Part shown: one piece after another, positions 16,234 through 26,058 of the stretch
Layout: every line of letters begins with the position of its first letter
How positions within the stretch are numbered: the first letter of the stretch is position 1
Source of the DNA: Pseudomonas sp. URMO17WK12:I11
Lineage (GTDB): Bacteria; Pseudomonadota; Gammaproteobacteria; Pseudomonadales; Pseudomonadaceae
DNA length: 64,000 nucleotides
Direction: 5' to 3'
Assembly (NCBI RefSeq): GCF_007677725.1
Contig: NZ_VEDF01000008.1
Coordinates: 1-64,000, forward strand
Position numbers and translations under genes: made by a program
Notes under the pieces: model-generated
Database searches by the model: none
What the model was told of the DNA's origin: nothing
What the model saw: only the letters and a program-made list of their open reading frames with translations

Positions 16234-19068
16234 TCAGGCCCGATCACGCTCAAGTAACGGCTTGAGGTAGTGGCCGGTATAGGACTGCTTCATCTTGGTG
16301 AGCTCTTCCGGCGTGCCGCACGCAATGATCTGACCGCCTTTGGAACCGCCTTCCGGGCCCAGGTCCACCAGCCAGTCAGCGGTCTTGATCACGTCCAGGT
16401 TGTGTTCGATGACCACCACGGTGTTGCCGTGGTCGCGCAGGCGATGCAGCACGTCCAGCAGCTGCTGGATGTCGGCAAAGTGCAGACCGGTAGTGGGCTC
16501 GTCGAGGATGTACAGGGTCTTGCCAGTATCGCGCTTGGACAGCTCACGCGACAGCTTGACCCGCTGCGCCTCACCACCGGACAAGGTAGTCGCCGACTGC
16601 CCCAGCTTGATGTAGGACAAGCCGACGTCCATCAAGGTTTGCAGCTTGCGGGCCAAAGCCGGTACGGCATCGAAGAATGCGCGGGCATCCTCGATGGTCA
16701 TTTCCAGCACCTCGTGGATATTCTTGCCCTTGTACTTGATCTCCAGGGTTTCGCGGTTGTAACGCTTGCTCTTGCACACGTCGCACGGCACGTAGATGTC
16801 GGGCAGGAAGTGCATCTCGACCTTGATCAGACCGTCACCTTGGCAAGCTTCGCAGCGCCCGCCCTTGACGTTGAACGAGAAGCGACCCGGCCCGTAACCA
16901 CGCGAGCGCGACTCTGGCACGCCGGAAAACAGCTCGCGGATGGGGGTGAAGATGCCGGTATAGGTGGCTGGGTTGGAGCGCGGCGTGCGGCCGATCGGGC
17001 TCTGGTCGATGTCTACCACCTTGTCCAGGTGCTGCAGGCCATCCATGCTGGTGTGCGCAGCGGCCTCGTGGCTGCTGGCGCCATTGAGGGCGGTGGCAGC
17101 CAGGGGGAACAGGGTGTTGTTGATCAGCGTCGATTTACCCGAACCCGAAACGCCGGTCACGCAGGTCAGCAAGCCAATCGGGATCTCCAGGTCGACATTT
17201 TGCAGGTTGTTGCCGCGCGCGCCCTTGAGCTTGAGTTGCAGCTTCTTGTTGCGCGCGGTGCGCTTGGCTGGCACGACAATCTTCTTGCGCCCCGACAGGT
17301 ACTTGCCGGTCAGCGAGTCAGGGTGGTCCATGACCTCCTGCGGCGTGCCTTCTGCGACGATCTTGCCGCCATGCACCCCTGCACCAGGGCCGATATCGAC
17401 CACGTAGTCAGCCAGGCGAATGGCATCTTCGTCGTGTTCGACGACGATCACCGTATTGCCCAGGTCGCGCAGATGGTTGAGGGTTGCCAGCAAACGGTCG
17501 TTATCGCGCTGGTGAAGGCCGATCGACGGTTCATCGAGGATGTACATCACCCCGACCAGGCCAGCGCCGATCTGGCTGGCCAGGCGGATCCGCTGCGCTT
17601 CACCGCCGGACAAGGTATCGGCGCTGCGGTCCAGCGTCAGGTAGTCGAGGCCGACATTGACCAGGAACTGCAAACGCTCGCAAATTTCCTTGAGAATCTT
17701 TGCCGCGATCTCGCCGCGCCGACCGGTCAGGCTCAAGTCGGCAAAATAGCTGCTCGCGTCGCCGATCGGCAGGTTGGTCACCGCCGGCAAGGTTTTCTCA
17801 CCGACCCAGACATGTCGTGCCTCGCGGCGCAAACGGGTGCCGCGGCAGTCCGGGCAGGGCTGCGTGCCGAGGAACTTGGCCAGTTCCTCGCGCACGGTAG
17901 CTGACTCGGTTTCGCGGTAGCGGCGCTCCAGGTTCGGCACGATGCCTTCGAACGGGTGCGAGCGCTTGACGATGTCGCCGCGGTCATTGAGGTATTTGAA
18001 ATCGACGCTGTGCTTGCCGCTGCCTTGCAGAATCACCTTCTGGTGTTCGGCCGACAGCTCGCCGAACGGCTCTTCAAGGCTGAAGCCATAATGGGCGGCC
18101 AGTGAGCCCAGCATCTGGAAGTAGTACACGTTACGACGATCCCAGCCGCGGATCGCGCCTTCGGCCAAGGTCAGCTCGCTGTTGACCAGGCGTTTGGTGT
18201 CGAAGAATTGCTTGACCCCCAGGCCGTCGCACGTCGGGCAAGCGCCAGCGGGGTTGTTGAAGGAGAACAGCTTGGGCTCCAGCTCGCTGATGGCATGACC
18301 GCAAACCGGGCAGGCAAAGCGCGCGGAGAAGATGATCTCATCGCCTTCCTGATCGTCCATTGGTGCCACCAGGGCGATGCCGTCCGCCAGCTTGAGCGCG
18401 GTCTCGAACGACTCGGCCAGGCGCTGCTGGAGGTCGGCGCGCACTTTGAAGCGGTCCACCACCACATCGATGCTGTGCTTCTTCTGTTTGTCCAGCTTGG
18501 GCAGTTCGTCGAGCTCGTAGAGCTTGCCGTTGACCCGCGCACGCACGAACCCTTGGGCGCGCATTTCATCGAACACGGCCAGGTGCTCGCCCTTGCGTTC
18601 GCGTACGACCGGCGCCAGCAGCATCAGCTTGCTGCCTTCAGGTAGCTCCAGCACCAGGTCGACCATCTGGCTGACCGTTTGCGCTTCCAGCGGAATATCG
18701 TGGTCCGGGCAGCGCGGCGTGCCGACGCGGGCGTATAGCAGGCGCAGATAGTCGTAGATTTCGGTGATGGTGCCGACCGTCGAACGCGGGTTATGCGAGG
18801 TCGACTTCTGTTCGATGGAAATAGCCGGCGACAGGCCTTCGATGGTATCGACGTCAGGCTTTTCCATCATCGACAGGAACTGCCGCGCGTAGGCCGAAAG
18901 CGATTCCACATACCGGCGCTGGCCTTCGGCGTATAGCGTATCGAACGCCAGCGAAGACTTGCCGGAACCCGACAGGCCGGTGATCACGATCAGCTTGTCC
19001 CGCGGCAGGGTCAGGTCGATGTTCTTCAGGTTGTGGGTACGTGCCCCACGAATCAGGATCTTGTCCAC
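16234..19068 (-). CDS. uvrA: Excinuclease ABC subunit UvrA
   Basis: A 944-residue ATPase that scans DNA for bulky lesions and loads UvrB. Visible are a first Walker A (GLSGSGKSSLAFDTLY, ~31-46), a CxxC zinc module (CPVCGHAI...CPTCDGLG), two ABC signatures (TLSGGEAQRI and TLSGGEAQRVKL), a second Walker A (GVSGSGKSTLI), and the C-terminal zinc finger (CEACQGDGL...CDVCKSKRYN). The GTG at 19068 gives VDKILIRGARTHNLKNID, the usual UvrA start; the open frame extends 18 codons further. No LexA-type box was seen upstream. Confidence 0.97.
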   Translation of the reverse strand: MDKILIRGARTHNLKNIDLTLPRDKLIVITGLSGSGKSSLAFDTLYAEGQRRYVESLSAYARQFLSMMEKPDVDTIEGLSPAISIEQKSTSHNPRSTVGTITEIYDYLRLLYARVGTPRCPDHDIPLEAQTVSQMVDLVLELPEGSKLMLLAPVVRERKGEHLAVFDEMRAQGFVRARVNGKLYELDELPKLDKQKKHSIDVVVDRFKVRADLQQRLAESFETALKLADGIALVAPMDDQEGDEIIFSARFACPVCGHAISELEPKLFSFNNPAGACPTCDGLGVKQFFDTKRLVNSELTLAEGAIRGWDRRNVYYFQMLGSLAAHYGFSLEEPFGELSAEHQKVILQGSGKHSVDFKYLNDRGDIVKRSHPFEGIVPNLERRYRETESATVREELAKFLGTQPCPDCRGTRLRREARHVWVGEKTLPAVTNLPIGDASSYFADLSLTGRRGEIAAKILKEICERLQFLVNVGLDYLTLDRSADTLSGGEAQRIRLASQIGAGLVGVMYILDEPSIGLHQRDNDRLLATLNHLRDLGNTVIVVEHDEDAIRLADYVVDIGPGAGVHGGKIVAEGTPQEVMDHPDSLTGKYLSGRKKIVVPAKRTARNKKLQLKLKGARGNNLQNVDLEIPIGLLTCVTGVSGSGKSTLINNTLFPLAATALNGASSHEAAAHTSMDGLQHLDKVVDIDQSPIGRTPRSNPATYTGIFTPIRELFSGVPESRSRGYGPGRFSFNVKGGRCEACQGDGLIKVEMHFLPDIYVPCDVCKSKRYNRETLEIKYKGKNIHEVLEMTIEDARAFFDAVPALARKLQTLMDVGLSYIKLGQSATTLSGGEAQRVKLSRELSKRDTGKTLYILDEPTTGLHFADIQQLLDVLHRLRDHGNTVVVIEHNLDVIKTADWLVDLGPEGGSKGGQIIACGTPEELTKMKQSYTGHYLKPLLERDRA

Positions 19069-19099
19069 TGCGACCTCGCTCGGCGGGCATAAACAACGA

Positions 19100-19129
19100 A
19101 TTATACGGCGCGCTGCCATCACGCGGCAA
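19100..19129 (-). promoter_or_regulatory. Candidate uvrA promoter
   Basis: On the minus strand TTGCCG (19129-19124) and a consensus TATAAT (19105-19100) are 18 bp apart. Transcription would start near 19093, about 25 nt before the GTG. Confidence 0.6.
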
Positions 19130-19197
19130 AGCGTCGCGTAGATGCCGTCAAGCTGTCGGACTGATAGAATCGCCGCCGGTTCACACGAGGTTTATCC

Positions 19198-20592
19198 ATG
19201 CACGACACCCACAACGAGCGCATGAGCAGCGGCGAAACCCGCGCTGCAGGCGGCCTGGCCTTGGTCTTTGCCTTTCGTATGCTGGGCATGTTCATGGTAT
19301 TGCCCGTGCTGGCTACCTACGGCATGGACCTGGCAGGTGCCACGCCTGCGCTGATCGGCCTTGCCATTGGCGCCTATGGCCTGACCCAGGCCGTGCTGCA
19401 GATCCCGTTCGGGATGATTTCCGATCGCATCGGCCGCCGTCCGGTGATCTACCTGGGCTTGCTGGTGTTTGCCTTGGGCAGCGTGCTGGCGGCCCAGGCC
19501 GATTCCATCTGGGGCGTGATCGCCGGGCGCATCCTGCAGGGCGCCGGGGCGATTTCAGCTGCGGTCATGGCGTTGCTCTCCGACCTCACCCGCGAGCAGC
19601 ACCGGACCAAGGCCATGGCCATGATCGGCATGAGCATCGGGTTATCGTTCGCCGTGGCGATGGTCGTCGGCCCGCTGTTGACCAGCGCCTTCGGGTTGTC
19701 AGGATTATTCCTGACCACTGCAGGACTCGCCCTGGTCGGCATCCTGCTGATCGCCTTCGTCGTGCCCACATCGCACAGCACCCTGCAGCACCGCGAATCG
19801 GGCGTGGCCCGCCAGGCACTCGGCCCGACCCTGCGTCATCCGGACCTTTTGCGCCTGGATGTGAGCATTTTCGTGCTGCACGCCATCCTCATGGCCAGCT
19901 TCGTGGCGCTACCGCTGGCGTTCGTCGAGCGTGGCGGCCTGCCCAAGGAGGAGCATTGGTGGGTGTACCTGACCGCGTTGTTCGTCTCATTTTTTGCAAT
20001 GGTACCGTTCATCATTTACGGCGAAAAAAAACGCAAGATGAAACGCGTATTGGCCGGTGCGGTGACTGTCTTGCTGCTCACGGAGATATACTTCTGGGAG
20101 TGGGCTGACGGTTTGCGCGGACTGGTGCTTGGCACCGTGGTATTCTTCACCGCATTCAACCTGTTGGAAGCTTCGCTGCCCTCGCTGGTCAGCAAGGTGT
20201 CGCCTGCCGGCGGCAAGGGAACGGCGATGGGGGTGTATTCCACCAGCCAGTTCCTGGGTGCGGCGCTGGGCGGCATCCTCGGCGGCTGGTTGTTTCAGCA
20301 TGGTGGGCTGAATACGGTGTTCCTTGGCTGCGCGGTGTTGTGCGCCATCTGGCTGATCGTCGCCCTGGGCATGAACGAGCCGCCCTATGTGACCAGCCTG
20401 CGCCTGCCGTTGACGCCGCAAGCGCTGCAGGAGGTTGGCCTGACTGAGCGCTTGCTGGCCGTGCCGGGTGTGACCGACGCGGTGGTGGTGCAAGACGAAG
20501 CCGCCATCTATATCAAACTGGATACGAAAATTTTGGACCGCGCGACCCTCGAGCGACTGGTGAATCCAGCCTCATCGGCGTGCGAAGCCTAG
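19198..20592 (+). CDS. MFS transporter, YajR-like, with C-terminal ferredoxin-fold domain
   Basis: A 464-residue major facilitator with 12 predicted membrane segments and the motif-A loop ISDRIGRRPVIYLG between TM2 and TM3. After the last segment a soluble tail of about 65 residues (LLAVPGVTDAVVVQDEAAIYIKLD) resembles the C-terminal YAM domain of E. coli YajR. Substrate unknown. It is divergent from uvrA and 9 bp upstream of ssb; a TAGAAT (19165-19170) may be its -10. The uvrA-MFS-ssb order is shared with P. aeruginosa. Confidence 0.85.
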   Translation: MHDTHNERMSSGETRAAGGLALVFAFRMLGMFMVLPVLATYGMDLAGATPALIGLAIGAYGLTQAVLQIPFGMISDRIGRRPVIYLGLLVFALGSVLAAQADSIWGVIAGRILQGAGAISAAVMALLSDLTREQHRTKAMAMIGMSIGLSFAVAMVVGPLLTSAFGLSGLFLTTAGLALVGILLIAFVVPTSHSTLQHRESGVARQALGPTLRHPDLLRLDVSIFVLHAILMASFVALPLAFVERGGLPKEEHWWVYLTALFVSFFAMVPFIIYGEKKRKMKRVLAGAVTVLLLTEIYFWEWADGLRGLVLGTVVFFTAFNLLEASLPSLVSKVSPAGGKGTAMGVYSTSQFLGAALGGILGGWLFQHGGLNTVFLGCAVLCAIWLIVALGMNEPPYVTSLRLPLTPQALQEVGLTERLLAVPGVTDAVVVQDEAAIYIKLDTKILDRATLERLVNPASSACEA

Positions 20593-20601
20593 GAGAACGT
20601 T

Positions 20602-21153
20602 ATGGCCCGTGGGGTTAACAAAGTCATTCTGGTCGGCACCTGCGGTCAGGATCCCGAAGTCCGCTACCTGCCCAACGGTAACGCCGTGACCAACCTGAGC
20701 CTGGCCACCAGCGAGCAGTGGACCGACAAGCAATCCGGCCAGAAGGTCGAGCGTACCGAGTGGCACCGTGTGTCGCTGTTCGGCAAGGTTGCCGAGATCG
20801 CTGGCGAGTACCTGCGCAAGGGCTCGCAGTGCTACATCGAGGGCAAGCTGCAGACCCGTGAATGGGAAAAGGACGGCATCAAGCGCTACACCACGGAAAT
20901 CATCGTCGACATCAACGGCACCATGCAATTGCTCGGCGGCCGTCCGCAAGGCCAACAGCAAGGTGGCGGTGATCCGTACAACCAGGCTGGCGGCAACTAC
21001 AACCAAGGTGGCGGCCAGCAGCAGTACAACCAGGCGCCACCTCGCCAGCAGGCCCAGCGCCCGCAGCAGCAGCAACAGCGCCCGGCACCTCAGCAGCCAG
21101 CCCCGCAGCCGGCGGCTGACTTCGACAGCTTCGATGACGATATCCCGTTCTAG
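20602..21153 (+). CDS. ssb: Single-stranded DNA-binding protein
   Basis: A 183-residue SSB with an N-terminal OB fold (MARGVNKVILVGTCGQDPEV), a Gln/Gly/Pro-rich disordered linker from about residue 112, and the acidic C-terminal tip FDDDIPF that recruits repair and replication partners. The start is 9 bp after the MFS stop, behind CTAGGAGAACG. The linker is rich in PQQQ repeats. Confidence 0.98.
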   Translation: MARGVNKVILVGTCGQDPEVRYLPNGNAVTNLSLATSEQWTDKQSGQKVERTEWHRVSLFGKVAEIAGEYLRKGSQCYIEGKLQTREWEKDGIKRYTTEIIVDINGTMQLLGGRPQGQQQGGGDPYNQAGGNYNQGGGQQQYNQAPPRQQAQRPQQQQQRPAPQQPAPQPAADFDSFDDDIPF

Positions 21154-21189
21154 GATATAGCTGAGACATTTTGTAAAGATGATGTCTGG

Positions 21190-21215
21190 AGCCCCTGCTT
21201 TGCGGGGGCTTTTTC
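21190..21215 (+). terminator. Intrinsic terminator after ssb
   Basis: AGCCCC and GGGGCT with a loop of about 8 nt, followed by TTTTTCATTTT. Confidence 0.9.
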
Positions 21216-21249
21216 ATTTTGGGGCGTAAAGTTTGAATCGACGGTCGCT

Positions 21250-21290
21250 GTGACGCATGTCATCGCACCTTTTCAATTCTTGACTAGTCT
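21250..21290 (+). promoter_or_regulatory. Candidate Anr/FNR-type promoter of fdnG
   Basis: GTGAC-GCAT-GTCAT (21250-21263) resembles the FNR/Anr pattern TTGAT-N4-ATCAA in spacing and inner bases. TAGTCT (21285-21290) would be the -10, with transcription starting near 21297, which places the site at about -41. The rest of the 229-bp ssb-fdnG gap holds only the ssb terminator and the fdnG ribosome-binding site. Confidence 0.35.
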
Positions 21291-21382
21291 TACCTGTTGG
21301 TAGCCTTCAACCGGCCGCCAACCGTGATTACCAAGAGGCGCCGGCCAAGCTCCGTGCGTCCGCAACTGATCAGGAGTGCACG

Positions 21383-24300
21383 ATGGATCTCAACCGTCGG
21401 CAGTTCTTCAAGGTCGCCGCGATCGGCCTTGGAGGCTCGAGCCTGGCGGCGTTGGGCATGGCCCCGACCCCAGCCTTCGCCGAGCAGGTGCGCCACTTCA
21501 AGCTGGCGCATACCAAAGAAACGCGCAACACCTGCCCCTACTGCTCGGTCGGCTGCGGCCTGATCATGTACAGCCAGGGCGATGCGGGCAAAAACGTCAA
21601 ACAGAACATCATTCACATCGAAGGCGATGCCGATCACCCGGTCAACCGCGGCACGTTGTGCCCCAAAGGTGCCGGCCTGCTCGACTTCATCCACAGCGAG
21701 AGCCGGTTGAAATACCCGCAGCTGCGCAAGCCTGGCAGCAACGAGTGGGTGCAGGTCAGCTGGGACGAGGCGCTCGAGCGTGTCGCGCACCTGATGAAAG
21801 AGGACCGCGACGCCAACTTCATCGAGAAGAACGCCCAGGGGCAGACGGTCAATCGCTGGCTTACCACCGGCTTCCTCGCAGCCTCTGCGGCCTCCAGCGA
21901 AGCTGGCTACCTGACCCACAAGGTCGTTCGCGCAACTGGCATGCTGGGGTTCGATAACCAAGCGCGTGTCTGACACGGCCCGACGGTGGCAAGTCTTGCC
22001 CCGACGTACGGCCGTGGCGCCATGACCAATCACTGGTCCGATATCGCCAATGCGAATCTGGTCCTGGTGATGGGCGGCAACGCAGCAGAAGCGCATCCGT
22101 GCGGCTTCAAATGGGTGACCGAGGCCAAGGCGCACAACAAGGCGCGGCTGATCGTGGTCGACCCAAGGTTTACCCGTACCGCTTCGGTGGCCGATTACTA
22201 CGCACCGATCCGCACCGGCACCGACATCGCTTTCATGGGCGGGCTGATCAATTACCTGCTGAGCACCGATCAGATCCAGCACGAATACGTGCGCAACTAC
22301 ACCGACGTGACGTTCATCGTCAAAGAGGGTTACGGCTTCGAAGATGGCCTGTTCAGCGGCTATGACGAGGCCAAGCGCGTGTATGCCGACAAGTCGGGCT
22401 GGGGCTATGAGTTGGGTGAAGATGGCTTTGCCAAGGTCGACCCAACCCTGCAGCACCCGCGCTGCGTGTTCCAGCTGATGAAGCAGCACTACAGTCGCTA
22501 CACCCCGGAGCTGGCGAGCATGACCTGCGGCATGCCGCAGGACGCCATGATGAAAGTCTGGGAAGAGATCGCTACCTGCTCGGTACCGGGCAAGACTATG
22601 ACGATCCTGTACGCGCTGGGCTGGACGCAGCATTCGATTGGCGCGCAGATCATCCGCAGTGCGGCCATGGTCCAGCTGCTGCTGGGCAACGTTGGCATGC
22701 CCGGTGGGGGCGTCAACGCCCTGCGTGGCCACTCCAATATCCAGGGCCTGACCGACCTGGGCCTGCTGTCCAATTCGCTGCCGGGCTACCTGACCCTGGC
22801 GGGTGATGCCGAGCAGGACTACACCGCTTATATCGACAAGCGTGCCTCCAAGCCGTTGCGGCCAGGGCAACTCTCGTACTGGCAGAACTACGGCAAATTC
22901 CACGTCAGCCTGATGAAGGCCTGGTACGGGCCGAACGCCACCGCCGAGAACAACTGGGGCTACGATTGGCTGCCCAAGCTCGATGTGCCGGCTTACGACG
23001 TGCTGCGCATGTTCGAGATGATGAGCCAGGGCAAGGTCAATGGCTACATGTGCCAGGGCTTCAACCCGATCGCCGCGTTGCCGGACAAAAACCGCGTCAC
23101 CGCCGCCCTTGGCAAGCTCAAGTGGTTGGTGGTGATGGACCCATTGGCGACCGAAACCTCTGAGTTCTGGCGCAACGCCGGCCCCTACAACGACGTCGAC
23201 ACCGCCAGCATCCAGACCGAAGTGATCCGCCTGCCCACAACCTGCTTCGCCGAGGAGGATGGCTCGTTGGTCAACAGCAGCCGTTGGCTGCAATGGCACT
23301 GGAAAGGCGCTGATGGGCCCGGCGAGACGCGCACCGACGTGCAAATCATGAGCGAATTGTTCATACGCCTGCGCCAGCGTTATCAGGCAGAAGGCGGGGC
23401 GTACCCCGACCCAATCATGAACATCCATTGGCCGTACAGGATCGCCGACGAGCCGTCCCCGGAAGAGCTGGCCAAGGAAATGAACGGCTGGGCGGTGACC
23501 GACGTGACCGATCCAACCGGTGCGCTGATCAAGTCGGGCCAACAGCTGGCGGGCTTCGGGCAGCTCAAGGACGATGGCAGTACTGCATCGGGCTGCTGGA
23601 TCTTCGCCGGTTGCTGGACCGAGCAGGGTAACCAGATGGCTCGTCGTGACAACAGCGACCCGTACGGCATGCATCAGGTGCAGAACTGGGCCTGGGCCTG
23701 GCCGGCCAACCGGCGCATTCTCTACAACCGCGCCTCCAGCGACCCGCAGGGTAAACCTTGGGATGCAGAGAAAAAGCGCCTGGTGTGGTGGAACGGCAAG
23801 GCCTGGACCGGTACCGACGTGCCCGACTTCAAGGTCGACTCGCCGCCTGAGGCAGGCATGAACCCGTTCATCATGAACCCCGAGGGCGTGGCGCGGTTCT
23901 TCGCCATCGACAAGATGGCCGAGGGGCCATTCCCCGAGCACTACGAGCCGTTCGAAACGCCGATTGGCATCAACCCGCTGCATCCGCACAACAAGAAGGC
24001 CACCAGCAACCCAGCCGGGCGGATCTTCGATTCGGTATGGCAGACGCTGGGCAAGCATGACGAGTTCCCCTACGCAGCGACCACCTACCGCCTGACCGAG
24101 CACTTCCACTTCTGGAGCAAGCACTGCCGCCTCAATGCAATCGCCCAGCCCGAGCAATTTGTCGAGATCGGCGAGGTGCTGGCCAACGAGAAGGGGATCA
24201 AGGCGGGTGACCGGGTGCGCGTGTCGAGCAAACGCGGGCACATCGATGCGGTCGCGGTGGTGACCAAGCGAATACGTCCGTTGCAGGTGAACAATCAGAC

Positions 24301-24451
24301 CGTGCACCAGATCGGCATCCCCTTGCACTGGGGCTTCACCGGCGCCACACGGCACGGCTACCTGACCAACACCTTGGTACCGTTCCTCGGTGATGGCAAC
24401 ACGCAGACGCCGGAGTCCAAGTCGTTCCTCGTCAAAGTGGAGAAACTCTGA
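21383..24451 (+). CDS. fdnG: Formate dehydrogenase-N/O type, alpha subunit, selenocysteine-containing
   Basis: A 1022-residue Mo/W-bis-MGD catalytic subunit that oxidises formate to CO2 in the periplasm. It starts at ATG 21383 behind CAGGAG with a twin-arginine signal (NRRQFFKVAAIG). The [4Fe-4S] site CPYCSVGCGLIMY is near residue 53. Codon 197 is UGA (21971-21973) in the context ARV-Sec-HGPTVASLAP, matching Sec196 of E. coli FdnG; the frame then continues without a stop to 24449. A SECIS hairpin follows the UGA. It is the first gene of fdnGHI-fdhE-selAB-selC. A gene caller that treats UGA as stop would split it into 21383-21973 and 21986-24451. Confidence 0.96.
21971..22012 (+). promoter_or_regulatory. 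Selenocysteine UGA codon and bacterial SECIS element
   Basis: TGA at 21971-21973 begins a hairpin region closely similar to the E. coli fdnG/fdhF SECIS. The apical part reads GG, a bulged T, GGCA, loop AGTCT, TGCC, CC. The bulged U and the G-U in the loop are the bases SelB recognises. The sequence right after the stop (CACGGCCC) is the same as in E. coli. It makes the ribosome insert Sec with SelB and tRNA-Sec, both encoded downstream. Confidence 0.9.
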
Positions 24452-25401
24452 TGGCCAGCCAAGACATCATTGCCCGCTCGGCCACCACCACCGTGCCGCC
24501 CTCGGTACGCCAGGTCGATCAAGTCGCCAAGCTCATCGACACCACCAAGTGCATTGGCTGCAAGGCCTGCCAGGTGGCGTGTTCGGAGTGGAACGAACTG
24601 CGTGACGAGGTCGGCCACAACCACGGCACCTACGACAACCCCCAGGACCTTACGGCCGAAACCTGGACCCTGATGCGCTTTACCGAACATGAGCGTGACG
24701 ATGGCAACCTGGAGTGGTTGATCCGCAAGGATGGCTGCATGCATTGCGCCGAGCCCGGCTGCCTGAAAGCCTGCCCAAGCCCGGGCGCGATCATCAAGCA
24801 TGCCAACGGCATCGTCGATTTCAATCAGGACCACTGCATCGGTTGCGGTTACTGCATCACCGGCTGCCCGTTCAACATTCCACGCATCTCGCAGAAGGAC
24901 CACAAGGCCTACAAATGCACCTTGTGCTCGGACCGGGTCAGCGTAGGCCTGGAGCCGGCCTGTGTGAAAACCTGCCCGACCGGCGCCATCGTCTTTGGCA
25001 CCAAGGACGAGATGAAGGTGCATGCTGCCGAGCGCATCGTCGATTTGCAGTCGCGTGGCTACGACAACGCCGGGCTGTATGACCCCGACGGTGTCGGCGG
25101 CACCCATGTCATGTATGTGCTGCATCATGCCGACACGCCCAAGCTGTACGCCGGCCTGCCGGACCAACCGGTGATCAGCCCATTGGTAGGGTTGTGGAAA
25201 GGCTTCACCAAACCGCTGGCCCTGCTGGCGATGGGCGCGGCAGTGGTGGCCGGGTTCTTCCACTATGTGCGGGTCGGTCCGCAGCGGGTGGAGGAGGATG
25301 AGCACCCACTGCCCGCCGATGCGAGTGTGCATGAGGTGGATCCTGCAGTGCATGTCTACGATCCGACCAAACCCGGTGGGCAAGGGGAGCAGCGGCCATG
25401 A
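24451..25401 (+). CDS. fdnH: Formate dehydrogenase beta subunit (iron-sulfur)
   Basis: A 316-residue electron-transfer subunit with four ferredoxin-type Cys clusters: CIGCKACQVAC, CMHCAEPGCLKAC, CIGCGYCITGCPF and CTLCSDR...CVKTCPTGAI. They pass electrons from FdnG to the membrane. A single C-terminal membrane helix (LALLAMGAAVVAGFFHYV) anchors it, followed by an acidic tail. The ATG shares one base with the fdnG stop and the 3' end overlaps fdnI by 4 bp. Confidence 0.96.
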   Translation: MASQDIIARSATTTVPPSVRQVDQVAKLIDTTKCIGCKACQVACSEWNELRDEVGHNHGTYDNPQDLTAETWTLMRFTEHERDDGNLEWLIRKDGCMHCAEPGCLKACPSPGAIIKHANGIVDFNQDHCIGCGYCITGCPFNIPRISQKDHKAYKCTLCSDRVSVGLEPACVKTCPTGAIVFGTKDEMKVHAAERIVDLQSRGYDNAGLYDPDGVGGTHVMYVLHHADTPKLYAGLPDQPVISPLVGLWKGFTKPLALLAMGAAVVAGFFHYVRVGPQRVEEDEHPLPADASVHEVDPAVHVYDPTKPGGQGEQRP

Positions 25402-26054
25402 ACGACGATAAACCGATCCTGCGCTATACCGCCAACGAGCGCACCAACCACTGGATCGTGGCGATCCTGTTCATGACTGCCGCGCTGTCCGGGCTGGCGC
25501 TGTTTCATCCGGCGCTGTTCTGGCTCAGCCATCTGTTCGGTGGTGGGCCTTGGACGCGCATCCTGCACCCGTTTCTGGGCGTGGCGATGTTCGTGTTCTT
25601 CATCGGCCTGGTGGTGCGTTTCTGGCGAGCGAACTTCATCAACGCCAATGACCGCCTGTGGCTGCGCCGTATCGATCGAGTCATGCTCAACAAAGAAGAG
25701 GGGGTGCCGGCGATCGGCAAGTACAACGCCGGACAGAAGCTGCTGTTCTGGACGTTGCTGGTGTGCATGCTGGTCCTGCTGGTCAGTGGCGTGGTGATCT
25801 GGCGCGCCTATTTCAGTCACTGGTTCGGCATCGACACGATTCGCCTGAGTGCGCTGTTGCATGCCTTCGCGGCTTTTGTGCTGGTGCTCAGCATCATCGT
25901 GCACATCTACGCGGGGATCTGGATCAAGGGCTCCGTGGGCGCCATGCTGCATGGCTGGGTCAGCCGCGCCTGGGCACGCAAGCATCATGAACTGTGGTAC
26001 CGCGATGTGACTGGCGATAAACCGTCGGGCGATCACGTACGAAAAAAAGGATGA
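25398..26054 (+). CDS. fdnI: Formate dehydrogenase gamma subunit (cytochrome b556)
   Basis: A 218-residue membrane protein with four predicted helices. It binds two b hemes and passes electrons to quinone. Candidate heme His residues are in NHWIVAIL, LHPFLGVAMF, and the last helix region LHAFAAFVLVLSIIVHIYAG. Overlapping ATGA with fdnH shows coupled translation. The terminal GDHVRKKG runs into fdhE. Confidence 0.95.
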   Translation: MNDDKPILRYTANERTNHWIVAILFMTAALSGLALFHPALFWLSHLFGGGPWTRILHPFLGVAMFVFFIGLVVRFWRANFINANDRLWLRRIDRVMLNKEEGVPAIGKYNAGQKLLFWTLLVCMLVLLVSGVVIWRAYFSHWFGIDTIRLSALLHAFAAFVLVLSIIVHIYAGIWIKGSVGAMLHGWVSRAWARKHHELWYRDVTGDKPSGDHVRKKG

Positions 26055-26058
26055 ACCG

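Noticed and set aside
19069..19197. LexA/SOS box before uvrA
   Set aside because: No CTG-N10-CAG palindrome was found in the uvrA-MFS gap.
21971..21973. fdnG as a frameshifted or nonsense pseudogene
   Set aside because: The reading frame continues past the UGA, the context matches known Sec-FDH, and a SECIS hairpin, selA, selB and tRNA-Sec are present.
21290..24355. A 1021-codon open frame on the minus strand opposite fdnG
   Set aside because: Shadow frame caused by GC-rich codon use in fdnG; it has no ribosome-binding site, family motif or plausible protein features.
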